Below are positions 25,958 through 34,864 of a stretch of 64,000 bases of DNA, one piece after another. The stretch lies in NCBI RefSeq assembly GCF_963668215.1, contig NZ_OY764190.1, positions 5,332,001 through 5,396,000 of the forward strand, read 5' to 3'. The stretch's first letter is position 1. Each line of letters starts with the position of its first letter. The translations under genes were made by a program, and so were the position numbers. Below the pieces are notes generated by a model. It was not told the origin of the DNA. It saw nothing but the letters and a program-made list of their open reading frames with translations, and did not search any database. This DNA comes from an uncultured Desulfosarcina sp. Lineage in GTDB: Bacteria; Desulfobacterota; Desulfobacteria; Desulfobacterales; Desulfosarcinaceae.

Positions 25958-26956
25958 ATGGAACGGCAAAAGCACTTCACCGTAACCCTGATTCTGACCT
26001 TGGCGCTCGTTATTTTCGGCACCGGCGGATACATGATTATCGAGGGCTGGCCTTTTGACGATGCCTTGTACATGACCGTCATCACCATGGCCACCGTCGG
26101 TTACGGCGAGGTGCACCAGGTCAGCGACACCGGCCGCATCTTTACAATGTTCCTGATCGTCATGGGGGTGGGCTACTTCATGTACGTCGTCGGCCTGATC
26201 GTTCAATTTCTGGTCGAAGACCGTATTCGAGTCATTCTCGGGAGACGCAAATTGGAAAAACAGATCGCCAAGCTTAAGGGCCACTATATCATCTGCGGAT
26301 ACGGCCGCATCGGCCGGGTGCTGAGCCGCTATCTTACCGAACGATACCTCGATGTGGTCATCATCGAAAAGAACACCAATCGACAGGAAAAGATGGACGA
26401 AGACGGCGTGCTCTACCTGATCGGCGAAGCCACGGATGAAAGTCTGCTGATCAAGGCCGGCATCGAGCGGGCCAAGGGACTGGTCACCGCGGTGGCCACC
26501 GATTCGGAAAATGTTTTTCTGACGCTGATCGCCAAACAGCTCAATCCCGATCTATTCATCGTAGCCAGGGCCATTCAGAACACAGCCAAGCGAACCCTTC
26601 AGGCCGCCGGTGCTGGAAAGGTGATCTCGCCTTACGATCTGGGCGCCCGCCGCATGGCCCATGCCATTTTGCGTCCCACGGTGATCAAATTTTTGGAACT
26701 GGCCTTCACCGATGACAGCACCGATATCCAGGTGGAGGAAATTCTGGTGCACAGTACCTCCCGCCTGCTGAATGTCGAGTTGAAGAATTCCGGCATCCGC
26801 CAGCAGCTGGACCTGATTATCCTGACCATCAAGAAAGCCGACGGATCGATGATCTTCAATCCCAAGGCCGACACGCGGATCGAGACCGACGATACCCTGG
26901 TGGTGGTCGGCCGCGCCAGGAGTGTGAGTCAGCTGGCCAAGATGCTGCAAAGCTGA
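25958..26956 (+). CDS. Two-TM potassium channel with RCK (TrkA-N/TrkA-C) domains
   Basis: A 332-residue ion channel of the MthK type. Residues ~8-90 form two membrane helices around a pore loop with the selectivity filter TMATVGYGEV. Residues ~108-225 are a Rossmann RCK/TrkA-N domain with the nucleotide loop GYGRIGRVLSRYL, and residues ~245-325 a TrkA-C domain. Ligand (Ca2+, nucleotide) gating of K+ flux is expected. The ATG is downstream of a strong promoter. No transporter partner is adjacent. Confidence 0.92.
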   Translation: MERQKHFTVTLILTLALVIFGTGGYMIIEGWPFDDALYMTVITMATVGYGEVHQVSDTGRIFTMFLIVMGVGYFMYVVGLIVQFLVEDRIRVILGRRKLEKQIAKLKGHYIICGYGRIGRVLSRYLTERYLDVVIIEKNTNRQEKMDEDGVLYLIGEATDESLLIKAGIERAKGLVTAVATDSENVFLTLIAKQLNPDLFIVARAIQNTAKRTLQAAGAGKVISPYDLGARRMAHAILRPTVIKFLELAFTDDSTDIQVEEILVHSTSRLLNVELKNSGIRQQLDLIILTIKKADGSMIFNPKADTRIETDDTLVVVGRARSVSQLAKMLQS

Positions 26957-26960
26957 ATCG

Positions 26961-27104
26961 TACCCATCCAGAAATGGCCAATCTGCCCGATATCTTTGTT
27001 GCGCGAAAAATTTAATCCTCGGAATATCAACTATATACCTGCGGTAAAATTTTTCGTGCGCCTCGATCTCGAACAGATTTTCCTATTTCTGGATAGGCAC
27101 TGAA
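26961..27104. repeat. ~145-bp palindromic intergenic repeat (MITE/REP-like)
   Basis: A long imperfect palindrome between the channel gene and the radical SAM gene. The left end CCATCCAGAAATGG pairs with the right end ATTTCTGGATAGG, inner parts (GCGCGAAAAATTT / AAAATTTTTCGTGCGC) pair as well, and similarity runs close to the centre. Fragments of its terminus recur at 14556-14580 and 56596-56627, so it is a dispersed element. No coding sequence. As RNA it would form one long hairpin, which might also stop transcription of the channel gene. Confidence 0.8.
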
Positions 27105-27169
27105 CCGGAACAAGTCCGGCATAACGAATCGGATGCTTTTACGGATTCATCAAATAGGAGCCAACGAAC

Positions 27170-28108
27170 ATGGCCCTACCCGCCCCCTCCTATCTAAACG
27201 CCCTGAAAGACGGTACGCTCCAGCGACGCGCAGAACAGGCCCTTGCCAAGCTGGCCCACTGCACGCTGTGCCCGCGCCGATGCGCCGTGAACCGGACCGC
27301 CGGGGAAACCGGAATCTGCAAAACCGGGCGCTTGGCCAAAGTGGCCTCCTACAACGCCCATTTCGGAGAAGAGACGCCGCTGGTAGGCCGCAACGGGTCG
27401 GGCACCATCTTCTTCAGCCATTGCAATCTGCTGTGCAACTTCTGTCAGAATTTCGAAATCAGCCACCTTGGTGAAGGCCGCGAACTGGATGACGAGCAGC
27501 TGGCGGCCATCATGCTGGACTTGCAGCAGTCCGGCTGCCACAACATCAACTTCGTCACCCCCACCCATGTGGTGCCCCAGATCCTGTCGGCTCTGCTTAT
27601 CGCCGCCCGGCAGGGATTGGATATTCCGCTGGTTTACAATTGCGGGGGCTATGATCGGGTGGAGGCGCTTCGGATGCTGGAAGGAATCGTGGACATCTAC
27701 ATGCCCGATTTCAAGTTCTGGGATTCAACAACGGCCCGGGACACCTGCGATGCCCCGGACTATCCCGAGGTTGCCCGAAAGGCGCTGGTCGAAATGCATC
27801 GCCAGGTCGGCGATTTGCAGATTGACCGGGAGAGCGAATTGGCCTACAAAGGGGTTCTGGTGCGGCATCTGGTGCTGCCCGGCGGTCTGGCCGGAACGGC
27901 CAAAATCATGCAGTTCATTGCCGACCGGATCTCGACCGACACCTATGTCAACGTCATGGCCCAGTATCGGCCCTGCGGCCGGGCCAGAGAAATGCCGGAG
28001 TTGTCCCACGCCCTGTCGCCACTGGAATACGATGAGGCAGTGCGGGCGACCCAAGCGGCAGGCATCCGCCGGTTGGACAAGCCACGGCGGGTATTTCAAT
28101 TGTGGTAA
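27170..28108 (+). CDS. Radical SAM enzyme, PflA-like
   Basis: A 312-residue radical SAM protein. An N-terminal cysteine cluster (CTLCPRRCAVNR...GICKTG) precedes the SAM/4Fe-4S motif SHCNLLCNFCQN (CxxxCxxC, near residue 85-95). This is the layout of the 'PflA-like, MoaA/NifB-related' proteins that often lie next to AMMECR1 or acetyltransferase genes; they resemble pyruvate formate-lyase activases, but no glycyl radical enzyme is nearby. The ribosome site AGGAG precedes the ATG. The target is unknown. A cyclophilin follows 21 bp downstream. Confidence 0.88.
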   Translation: MALPAPSYLNALKDGTLQRRAEQALAKLAHCTLCPRRCAVNRTAGETGICKTGRLAKVASYNAHFGEETPLVGRNGSGTIFFSHCNLLCNFCQNFEISHLGEGRELDDEQLAAIMLDLQQSGCHNINFVTPTHVVPQILSALLIAARQGLDIPLVYNCGGYDRVEALRMLEGIVDIYMPDFKFWDSTTARDTCDAPDYPEVARKALVEMHRQVGDLQIDRESELAYKGVLVRHLVLPGGLAGTAKIMQFIADRISTDTYVNVMAQYRPCGRAREMPELSHALSPLEYDEAVRATQAAGIRRLDKPRRVFQLW

Positions 28109-28129
28109 CCCTTTTCAAGTGAGGTAGCT

Positions 28130-28705
28130 ATGCGACGCTGGATCCTTGTGATTGTCCTTTTCCTGTCTTTGGGCATGGGCGTGTCCTTTGCCGACGACAC
28201 AAAGCCCCGGGTCAAACTGATCACCAGCATGGGTGACATCGTGCTGGAACTGGACCGCACCGCCGCTCCGAAAACCGTGGACAATTTTCTGGCCTACGTC
28301 AAAGACGGCCATTATGACGGTACCATCTTTCACCGGGTCATCGCCGGATTCATGATCCAGGGCGGCGGCTTCACGGCCGACATGCAGCGCAAACCCACGC
28401 GGGCACCCATTCGCAACGAAGCGGACAACGGCCTGGCCAACCGCACCAGCACCATCGCCATGGCCCGGACAAACGATCCCCATTCGGCCAGCGCGCAGTT
28501 TTTTATCAACGTAAAGGACAACGATTTTCTCGACCACCGCGCCAAGTCGTCCAAAGGCTGGGGCTATTGCGTATTCGGCCGGGTGGTGGACGGCATGAAC
28601 GTGGTGCGGGCCATCGAAAACGTTAAGACCACATCCCGAGCGGGAATGCGCGATGTCCCCGGTACACCGGTGGTGATCAAGCAGGCGATCCTGGTGACCG
28701 AGTAA
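28130..28705 (+). CDS. Exported cyclophilin-type peptidyl-prolyl isomerase
   Basis: A 191-residue cyclophilin with a signal peptide (cleavage near VSFADD, residue ~23), so it acts in the periplasm on protein folding. Catalytic landmarks are FHRVIAGFMIQGGGFTADM (Arg and Phe of the active site) and SASAQFFINVKDN. It has the short PpiA/PpiB-type single domain. The ATG is preceded by GAGG. It is probably co-transcribed with the radical SAM gene. Confidence 0.93.
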   Translation: MRRWILVIVLFLSLGMGVSFADDTKPRVKLITSMGDIVLELDRTAAPKTVDNFLAYVKDGHYDGTIFHRVIAGFMIQGGGFTADMQRKPTRAPIRNEADNGLANRTSTIAMARTNDPHSASAQFFINVKDNDFLDHRAKSSKGWGYCVFGRVVDGMNVVRAIENVKTTSRAGMRDVPGTPVVIKQAILVTE

Positions 28706-29109
28706 AAAAAGCAGGGCAGACTGCAACGGCAAAGGGGAGATACGGCTTAGAAGCCGGCTTTTTGTCTATCCGTCGCGTCTTTATGCTTGACAGCGGTTCA
28801 TCCCCCATTTTAACGTGAACGTACGCCTGAACCTCTCGATTTTTATCTCATCCTTTGTGCACATGCAATCCGATCCAGCGCTTCCGCAGCGTTCCACATC
28901 TGTCAGAGGCTTCATTATTGGCAAACAGGCGTGGGATTGCAGATATTTTTAGTGGGAACCAGACCCTTTACCCCGTTTCGGGTGCCGGCCGGACTTTGGC
29001 GGTTCTCCCGGCTGGTCGCAGTAATCTTTTCTCCATGATGATTTTTACAGGGGGAAAGGCTTTGCCATCACTGCTGTGAGGTCCGACGGTTTCTGCATCC
29101 CACGCTTGT
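28706..29109. other. Intergenic region after cyclophilin gene
   Basis: 404 bp between convergent genes. A weak terminator (28743-28764) lies near the left edge. The rest shows no credible coding frame, repeat or regulatory palindrome. Confidence 0.5.
28743..28764 (+). terminator. Weak rho-independent terminator after cyclophilin
   Basis: A short GC-rich stem (CGGCT/AGCCG, 4-nt loop) is followed by GCTTTTTG, about 40 bp after the stop codon. Confidence 0.45.
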
Positions 29110-30537
29110 TTACAAAAGTTCACCGGCACCGCTCCCATAAACCCGCTGTCTGGCCCTGGCGGCTGAAACCAGCGGTGGGACCCGTTCATCCACATAATCG
29201 TAGACCCGGGCATGGGCCTTTCCCTCTGCGGGTCTCAAAATCCGTCCGAGATACTGCATCACGCGTCCGCTGAACCGGATGGGTGTTGCCATGAACAAAG
29301 TGGCCAGATCCGGGCAGTCGAATCCCTCGCCGATCAACTGGCCCGTGGCGATCAGCGCCCGGACCTTTCCACGTTGAAGGCGGTCGAGCACCTGCCGGCG
29401 CTCTTCGTCCTTGACATCGCCGGTAAGCATTTCTGCATGGATGCCGAACTTGAACCGCAGGATTCCCTGCAGGGTTTCGCAATGCTTCTTGCGATCGGAA
29501 AGCACCAGGCAGACCCCTTTTCCGGATTCCACCTCTTTGGCCACGTCCCCGGCGATCAGCCGGTTGCGGTCATCGTCACTGGTCAGTTCGGAAAGCATCC
29601 GCGAGTAGTCGTTAACCGGATCGAAATATGGGGTAAAGGATGTGATGCGAACGATCACATCGGCTTTGAGAATATCCCCTCGGGCTTCCAGCACCTGCTT
29701 GTCCACCTCGTGGTGAACATCTCCCAGATGCCAGAAGATAAGTTTGGAAAGCTTGTCCCGCCGCCAGGGGGTGGCTGAAAGGCCCAGCATGTAATGGCTG
29801 TCGAACGCCGTAACCGCTTCGGTAAAGGTGCGGCTGGGGGTCCGATGGCATTCATCCACCACAAGGTGGCCTGTTTTAGGGGCGATCTCTTCGGTGCAGC
29901 GGTAAAGGGTCTGCACCAGGGCCACGGTAATCCGGTCGCCGATTCTTTTCTTGCCCGCGCCGATCAGACCGACTTCATCGGAAGGAATGCCCAGGAACTG
30001 TTCGATGCGTTCGATCCACTGGAAAGCCAGATCCTTGGTGTGCACCACGATCACGGCCGGCTGGCGCCGGCTGGCAACCAACGCCAGGCCCATGACGGTC
30101 TTGCCGCTTCCTGTGGGCGCACTCAAAGTGCCGAAATCCTTTTTGTTCATCTGCGCTACGGCAGTGGTTTGAAAGGATTTGAGGGTTCCGGAAAAGTGGA
30201 AGTCGACCTCGGGCAGCAGCCGCCTGCGATCGTTCAACCGGTACCCAAGGTTGTCCCGTTTCAGGGTCAGCAACAACTGGCGGGCATACCCGCGGGGGAT
30301 TCGGATTCCGTCCTTACCGAAGCGGTGGTAAAAGCGGAGGACTTTTTTGGTCCCCCGATTCCAGCGCCCCATGCGATGGTTTTCGAGCCATTTGGGGTTG
30401 ACCATCTGGAATCGTTCCACCAGCGCGGTTAGAAGCGTCTCGGGCGTATGGTTCAACCGCAGGAAACGGTCGATGGTGATCTCGAGTCCATCTTTAGCGG
30501 CATTGGGATCGACTGTCGACATGGACACGTGCGGCAC
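29110..30537 (-). CDS. Superfamily 2 DNA/RNA helicase (DEAD/DEAH, SSL2-like)
   Basis: A 475-residue SF2 helicase. Motif I is LSAPTGSGKTVMGLAL near residue 140-155, motif II VVDECHR (DECH), motif III LGLSATPWR, and motif VI QYLGRILRPAEG. The first ~110 residues are an extra N-terminal domain. It resembles stand-alone XPB/SSL2-like repair helicases without a nuclease. The GTG at 30537 overlaps the stop codon of the preceding small membrane protein gene (TAGTG), suggesting coupling; an ATG at 30522 is an alternative. Confidence 0.9.
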   Translation of the reverse strand: MPHVSMSTVDPNAAKDGLEITIDRFLRLNHTPETLLTALVERFQMVNPKWLENHRMGRWNRGTKKVLRFYHRFGKDGIRIPRGYARQLLLTLKRDNLGYRLNDRRRLLPEVDFHFSGTLKSFQTTAVAQMNKKDFGTLSAPTGSGKTVMGLALVASRRQPAVIVVHTKDLAFQWIERIEQFLGIPSDEVGLIGAGKKRIGDRITVALVQTLYRCTEEIAPKTGHLVVDECHRTPSRTFTEAVTAFDSHYMLGLSATPWRRDKLSKLIFWHLGDVHHEVDKQVLEARGDILKADVIVRITSFTPYFDPVNDYSRMLSELTSDDDRNRLIAGDVAKEVESGKGVCLVLSDRKKHCETLQGILRFKFGIHAEMLTGDVKDEERRQVLDRLQRGKVRALIATGQLIGEGFDCPDLATLFMATPIRFSGRVMQYLGRILRPAEGKAHARVYDYVDERVPPLVSAARARQRVYGSGAGELL

Positions 30538-30719
30538 TAATGAAAAAAACGAAGATAAACGGGGATCATGAAAACGACCAGAATCAGAATGCCCGGGATC
30601 GTCAAATAGGGAGCATACCAGGGTTTACCGGCGATTTTGGCTTTCCTGACTTCGGACAGAAACCAGTTGCCGAGAAAAAATGCAGCCACAAGAATCGGTA
30701 TGGCTTTCAGGATGGTCAT
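30537..30719 (-). CDS. Small two-TM membrane protein
   Basis: A 60-residue protein with two hydrophobic helices (LKAIPILVAAFFLGNWFL and TIPGILILVVFMIPVYL) separated by a short basic loop, so both ends likely face the same side. It is directly coupled to the helicase gene (TAGTG overlap). Function unknown; hydrophobic composition and codon use look genuine, but the size limits certainty. Confidence 0.6.
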   Translation of the reverse strand: MTILKAIPILVAAFFLGNWFLSEVRKAKIAGKPWYAPYLTIPGILILVVFMIPVYLRFFH

Positions 30720-30751
30720 GGCAGGTCGAAACTCCTTGGGTTATGGGATCG

Positions 30752-31087
30752 CTAAGACCCGGTGGGAAGCAGCGCCATGCGCAGGGTAATGCACCGGTCG
30801 TCTTTCCACGGCCAGAATTTTGCGATGATCACACCGTTTTCGAATTCTTTTTCGAAAAGCGTCTGCTCGACGCGGATACCGCCTGTACCTTCCGTGATCT
30901 TCAGGTCCTTTTCCGTGGGGACTTTGCCCTGGGGCTTGACCGGTTCACCCAGGAAAGCGGCCAGGATTCGCTCCCATTCCGAAACGTCTTTTTGGAAGAA
31001 CACCAGTTCGAAAAGATCCTCCCGGTCGCACCGTTTTTCATGGACATCCAGATGAACGCAACAGTCAATGATATCACGGAGTTTCAT
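30752..31087 (-). CDS. Hypothetical protein, 111 aa
   Basis: A small soluble protein with no signal peptide or recognisable motif. The C-terminal half reads as a beta sheet (GGIRVEQTLFEKEFENGVIIAKFWPW). The ATG has a GGAGA-like ribosome site upstream. It precedes the small membrane protein gene by 32 bp on the same strand. I do not recognise the family. Confidence 0.6.
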   Translation of the reverse strand: MKLRDIIDCCVHLDVHEKRCDREDLFELVFFQKDVSEWERILAAFLGEPVKPQGKVPTEKDLKITEGTGGIRVEQTLFEKEFENGVIIAKFWPWKDDRCITLRMALLPTGS

Positions 31088-31250
31088 TTTCAGGGTCTCC
31101 TCTCAATCGCAACAGCGTGGACTGCGACTACGACTACCTGATTTCGTTGCAAAATGCACGTAGATTATCGATGGAATCATCCCGCCTGTCAAAATCCTGA
31201 ATATCGTTCAATTCCCATCTGATAATAAGCCCTTGAAATCACCAACGAAA

Positions 31251-31266
31251 CGTTTCACGTGAAAAC
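31251..31266. promoter_or_regulatory. parS-like palindrome
   Basis: CGTTTCACGTGAAAAC shares the core GTTTCACGTGAAA with the ParB-binding parS consensus (TGTTTCACGTGAAACA); the three outer bases differ. It lies in a 259-bp gene-free gap between two minus-strand genes. No parAB gene is in the window. Confidence 0.5.
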
Positions 31267-31346
31267 ACATTGGGTGGTGGTTTAAAAATTTGCAGGGCAC
31301 AATTTATGGCATCTCCCCTACCCTGAAGTTCGTATCGGGGAACGTT

Positions 31347-31811
31347 TCACTTTTCTTTGGCGCTGATTCGACTGGTAATCAACCCGTGGAAAAAACGGCC
31401 ATCCGGTGCGGAAAAAAGCCAGCCGAGATGGCTGTGGCAATTGCCACATACGGCGATGCGCCAGGTATAACCCGAAAACCAGGTGAATTCGGTGGACGGC
31501 GGTCCGATATAACCGCACCCCCGGGCATCCCGATAGCATCCGATTTCGAAAATGATGCCTTCGGGATTGGCGAATGTATGGGTATGCGCGCCGTTGATTT
31601 CCCTGATTTCCACAGGAGAAGTGATTTCGTGAAGACACCGCCGGCAGACGATGGCATCCTCAGGCGTTTCCATCGCCCGGTCCCGGTCGGCGGCCGACGG
31701 CTTCGAATCTGTCTTTTCGGGTTTGGGGATCGGTCGAAACAGGTGCAGGCAGCGACAGGAATCGGTCTTCGCCGGTTGGTAGCAGCGACCTGTATCATGA
31801 TACGTATGCAT
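31347..31811 (-). CDS. CULT-domain (cereblon thalidomide-binding-domain-like) protein
   Basis: A zinc-binding protein of about 154 residues whose last ~100 match the CULT domain of cereblon and of the bacterial protein MsCI4. Two zinc cysteine pairs (CRRC at 56-59, CGNC at 122-125) and three tryptophans in EFTWFSGYTWRIAV...SHLGWLF (111, 117, 131) keep the exact 6- and 14-residue spacing of the ligand-pocket cage. Such pockets bind uracil- and glutarimide-type rings in the studied proteins. The start is uncertain: ATGs at 31976, 31811 and 31673 are in frame; 31811 leaves an N-terminal extension of ~50 residues similar to bacterial family members. The gene sits alone near an IHF/HU gene. Confidence 0.87.
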   Translation of the reverse strand: MHTYHDTGRCYQPAKTDSCRCLHLFRPIPKPEKTDSKPSAADRDRAMETPEDAIVCRRCLHEITSPVEIREINGAHTHTFANPEGIIFEIGCYRDARGCGYIGPPSTEFTWFSGYTWRIAVCGNCHSHLGWLFSAPDGRFFHGLITSRISAKEK

Positions 31812-31985
31812 GAACACCAGCAGGTTAGTGGCGGGTCCGATGGTTTTGCGGGTGCTGTTATCGGCACCCGTCGGTTCCCGGAAACGAAGCGGTTCGGGGG
31901 TAGACCGGTCAAGCGGCATGAGTGGCCGGCCAGCTCGACGGCCCTGACCGCAGAAAAAAGGATTGACGCCGGACAAAAATCCGTT

Positions 31986-32264
31986 TCAGAGGGTGTCCAC
32001 CCGCTCTTTCAGTTCCTTGCCGCAGCGGAAAAATGGCAGGCGCTTGGCACCCACCAGAACCGATTCGCCGGTTTTGGGATTGCGCCCTTTATAGGCGCCA
32101 TATTCTTTCACGAAAATGCTGCCGAATCCACGGATCTCGATTCGGTCGCCATTAACCAGCGCGTTGGTCATTTCACCGAAAAAAAGATCGATGACCCGCT
32201 CCGCCTTCTCGCGGGTGAAACCGTTTTTCCGTTTCAAGGCTTCAATCAGATCTCCTTTGTTCAT
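31986..32264 (-). CDS. Integration host factor/HU family subunit (IhfB-like)
   Basis: A 92-residue histone-like DNA-bending protein. The beta arm motif NGDRIEIRGFGSIFVKEYGA and RNPKTGESVLV match IHF-beta more closely than HU. A strong ribosome site (AAGGGGGG) precedes the ATG, and a near-consensus promoter lies upstream. Members bend DNA at promoters and recombination sites. Distinguishing HU from IHF needs comparison with the other subunits of this genome. Confidence 0.88.
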   Translation of the reverse strand: MNKGDLIEALKRKNGFTREKAERVIDLFFGEMTNALVNGDRIEIRGFGSIFVKEYGAYKGRNPKTGESVLVGAKRLPFFRCGKELKERVDTL

Positions 32265-32294
32265 GATCCCCCCTTGGCTTCGTTAACTATAAAA

Positions 32295-32323
32295 ATCCTA
32301 AAAGTTTATAAGCGGATTGTCAA
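32295..32323 (-). promoter_or_regulatory. Promoter of the IHF/HU gene
   Basis: Minus-strand TTGACA (32318-32323), 17-bp spacer, TAGGAT (32295-32300), about 30 bp before the ATG at 32264. Confidence 0.65.
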
Positions 32324-32365
32324 CGGGTGGATGATGGAACGATCCGTGTATCGGGCCGCATGGGG

Positions 32366-32692
32366 TCAACTGCCCGCTGTCTGGAACTTCACGCCCACAC
32401 CGTCGGCCCCTGTCCATGCCACCACCCCGGTCACTTCGATGGGAGGATCGAGATAGTGCAAGGGGAATTTCAGATGAACGACCTCACCGACACGAAACTG
32501 TCGATGGGTTTCAACGTATGCTCCAGAACCGTTGAGGTTTTTGATCAAGGCCGAATCCCTGTCGCCGAAAGAGCCGAGTTCCGAAGCGATCAGGCATTGA
32601 TTGCGGATATGGGAGCGCTGATAGACACGTTCCGATCTGGATAGAATGTTGAGATGCTTGCCTGCATTTTTCAACCAGTGCTTGAAACCCAT
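32366..32692 (-). CDS. PilZ domain protein (c-di-GMP effector candidate)
   Basis: A 108-residue single PilZ domain. The c-di-GMP arginine motif appears as QRSHIRNQ (RxxxR, residues ~25-29); the second motif NLNGSG partly departs from the usual (D/N)xSxxG because the serine position is Asn. The beta barrel continues VVHLKFPLHYLDPPIEVTGVVAW. It probably binds c-di-GMP and acts on a partner, though the weak second motif leaves doubt. It is independent of the diguanylate cyclase 11 kb away. Confidence 0.8.
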   Translation of the reverse strand: MGFKHWLKNAGKHLNILSRSERVYQRSHIRNQCLIASELGSFGDRDSALIKNLNGSGAYVETHRQFRVGEVVHLKFPLHYLDPPIEVTGVVAWTGADGVGVKFQTAGS

Positions 32693-32920
32693 GACCTGCC
32701 TTTCTTTGATTGTCGTTGACCATCAAAGTTGTTCTGCAAATCGTGGGCCAATACTCAAATCATACGATTTAAATAAATATTTCAATATTTTATACAACAG
32801 CTACCGTTCACCCGAAACGGCGTCTGACCGTCGGAGCGAGAATTTGTGAATTTTTTTTCCTACTTCTTAGGAACTTTCCTCTCTCCGTCCCCGTCCGGCA
32901 TCGATCGATGCTCCCATGTA

Positions 32921-34864
32921 TTATCGCATCAAACCGGATTGTCGCTGGATCTTGCGCTGCAGTGCCCGCTGGAAGACAATTTCTTCTCCGGATATGATCA
33001 ATCTCCGGCTGGCTCGCGTAGCGGCCGTATAGACGATCTCACGGGTCAGCAGTCGATGGCCCGGATCATCCGGCAAAATGAGCCAGATATCTTCGAACTC
33101 GGCGCCCTGACTTTTGTGCACCGTCATAGCGAAAGCCAACTCCCAGTCGGGCAGGCCCGAAACGGGAAAGGTCGCCAGCCCGTCGTGACGTTTGAAGGTG
33201 GCCTGGTACATTCCGTCCGGTCGAAGCGTAACCACCCCCGCGTCTCCGTTGAATAGTTCCCTTCGGTAATCGTTGCGGGTAATCATGATCCAGGCACCGT
33301 TGAAGATATCCCGGTCCGGATCGGCGTCCGGATCGAGCAGCGGCCGCAACTCGGCGGCAATGCACCGATTGAGCCACTGGATTCCCCGTTGGCCCCGACG
33401 CAAGGGGCTGACGATGCGGCAGCGGTGGGCAAAGGTAAAAAGCGATTCGATTCGACGCGCCGATTCCGGTGTTTCGCCGGGCAAAGCATCCCCTTCCAAC
33501 CGGTTGAAGCGACGCACCTGCTCCACGTAGCTCTCCATGGGTTCATTGCGGCGGTCCAGGTAATGGTGATGAATCCAGCGGATCAGATCACGGTGGATGA
33601 CATCTTGGTCTTTGGCATGTACGAATGCCCACGCACCTTGTTCCATGCTGAGGGCATCGTCGAAGGCCACCGATTTCAAGGTGACCGGCTGTCCCGCATT
33701 GATGCGCTGGGCCAGTTCAAGCAGCTTTCCACCGGAACGGTAGCAATTTTCGAGGGTCACGAACCGATCGGCAAGCCGGCCGTCGGCATCCGCACTGAGG
33801 TCCGCCAGCACCGAACCGGCCTCGACCGAGGGCAGCTGGTCCTTGTCTCCGATCAATATCACCCGGGTGCGTTCGGGATCGATGGCCTGAAAAAACCGGT
33901 CCATCAGGATCACGTCGACCATGGAAACCTCGTCCACGGCAATTACATCGGCCTCGAAAGGCCGATGCCGGTTGTGGTAGAAATCCCCGGTCCGCTTGCG
34001 GTATGCCAGCAGCTTGTGCAAGGTAGCGCCCTGCAACCGGCCAAGGGCCCTGTCGCTTTCGTCGGGCTCAAGAACGGTGCCCAGGCTGTCGGTCAACGCT
34101 TCGCTCATGCGCATGGCCGCACGGCCGGTAGGCGCTGCCAGGAGAATGCGCGAAGGCTCTGTTCCGTTGCGCACCAGGGCCCTGAGCAGATTGACGAGCA
34201 GCGAGGTTTTGCCGGTGCCCGGCCCGCCGGAAACTACCAGCAGCGGTGCGCTCAACGCCGCCCGGATCGCCTCCACCTGGCGCTCATCCCGGTGAATCGG
34301 ACGGCCATTCAAACGGCTGCGAATCACGGCCTTTTCGCTGTACAGATCGTCGATGATCCGCTCGACGGCAGCTCCAGACCGACCGGATGCTGCGGGCAGG
34401 CGCAAAAAAGACGCCAGGGCGCTTTTCAACCGTTTTTCGTGATCATAAAATTTCTGAAAATAGAGCCGCTGCCGTCCGGCAGGTCCTTCCAGCACCAACG
34501 GCTTGAAGCTTTCCCCTTGGGACCGGTCGACGAGACTGTCGTATTCTCCCTGGTTCAATTTAGCGGTAAAATCGTCAACCAACGCCTCCAGCATAGACGC
34601 ATCGACATGTGGGAAAACCTGCGGCAATTGCCGATCCAGCGCCAGGCACAGGCTGCCTTCGTGCAGAGCGGCCAATAGAAGACCGAGCATGCCCATAAGC
34701 CCGTAATCCCGTGGATCGGCTGCGCAGGCCGTCGAATCCCGGATGAGCATCAGATCCAGGTCGGAAAGTTCGAGTTTTCCGAAAAGCACCGCCAAGGGGC
34801 CGGACGCATCCATCCCGTATCTGCCGAGCCGGTCATCGAAAAGGGCTTTATCCGCGGTTACCAT
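32921..34864 (-). CDS. recD: Exodeoxyribonuclease V alpha subunit RecD
   Basis: A 647-residue RecD, the 5'-3' helicase subunit of RecBCD. Walker A is VVSGGPGTGKTSLLV near residue 190, motif II VIAVDEVSMVD, and C-terminal helicase motifs VHKSQGAEFEDI and YTAATRASRRLIISG. The start at 34864 overlaps recB by a few bases, which decides it over the longer open frame. It completes recC-recB-recD and functions in double-strand break repair and DNA degradation. Length is near E. coli RecD (608 aa). Confidence 0.92.
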   Translation of the reverse strand: MVTADKALFDDRLGRYGMDASGPLAVLFGKLELSDLDLMLIRDSTACAADPRDYGLMGMLGLLLAALHEGSLCLALDRQLPQVFPHVDASMLEALVDDFTAKLNQGEYDSLVDRSQGESFKPLVLEGPAGRQRLYFQKFYDHEKRLKSALASFLRLPAASGRSGAAVERIIDDLYSEKAVIRSRLNGRPIHRDERQVEAIRAALSAPLLVVSGGPGTGKTSLLVNLLRALVRNGTEPSRILLAAPTGRAAMRMSEALTDSLGTVLEPDESDRALGRLQGATLHKLLAYRKRTGDFYHNRHRPFEADVIAVDEVSMVDVILMDRFFQAIDPERTRVILIGDKDQLPSVEAGSVLADLSADADGRLADRFVTLENCYRSGGKLLELAQRINAGQPVTLKSVAFDDALSMEQGAWAFVHAKDQDVIHRDLIRWIHHHYLDRRNEPMESYVEQVRRFNRLEGDALPGETPESARRIESLFTFAHRCRIVSPLRRGQRGIQWLNRCIAAELRPLLDPDADPDRDIFNGAWIMITRNDYRRELFNGDAGVVTLRPDGMYQATFKRHDGLATFPVSGLPDWELAFAMTVHKSQGAEFEDIWLILPDDPGHRLLTREIVYTAATRASRRLIISGEEIVFQRALQRKIQRQSGLMR

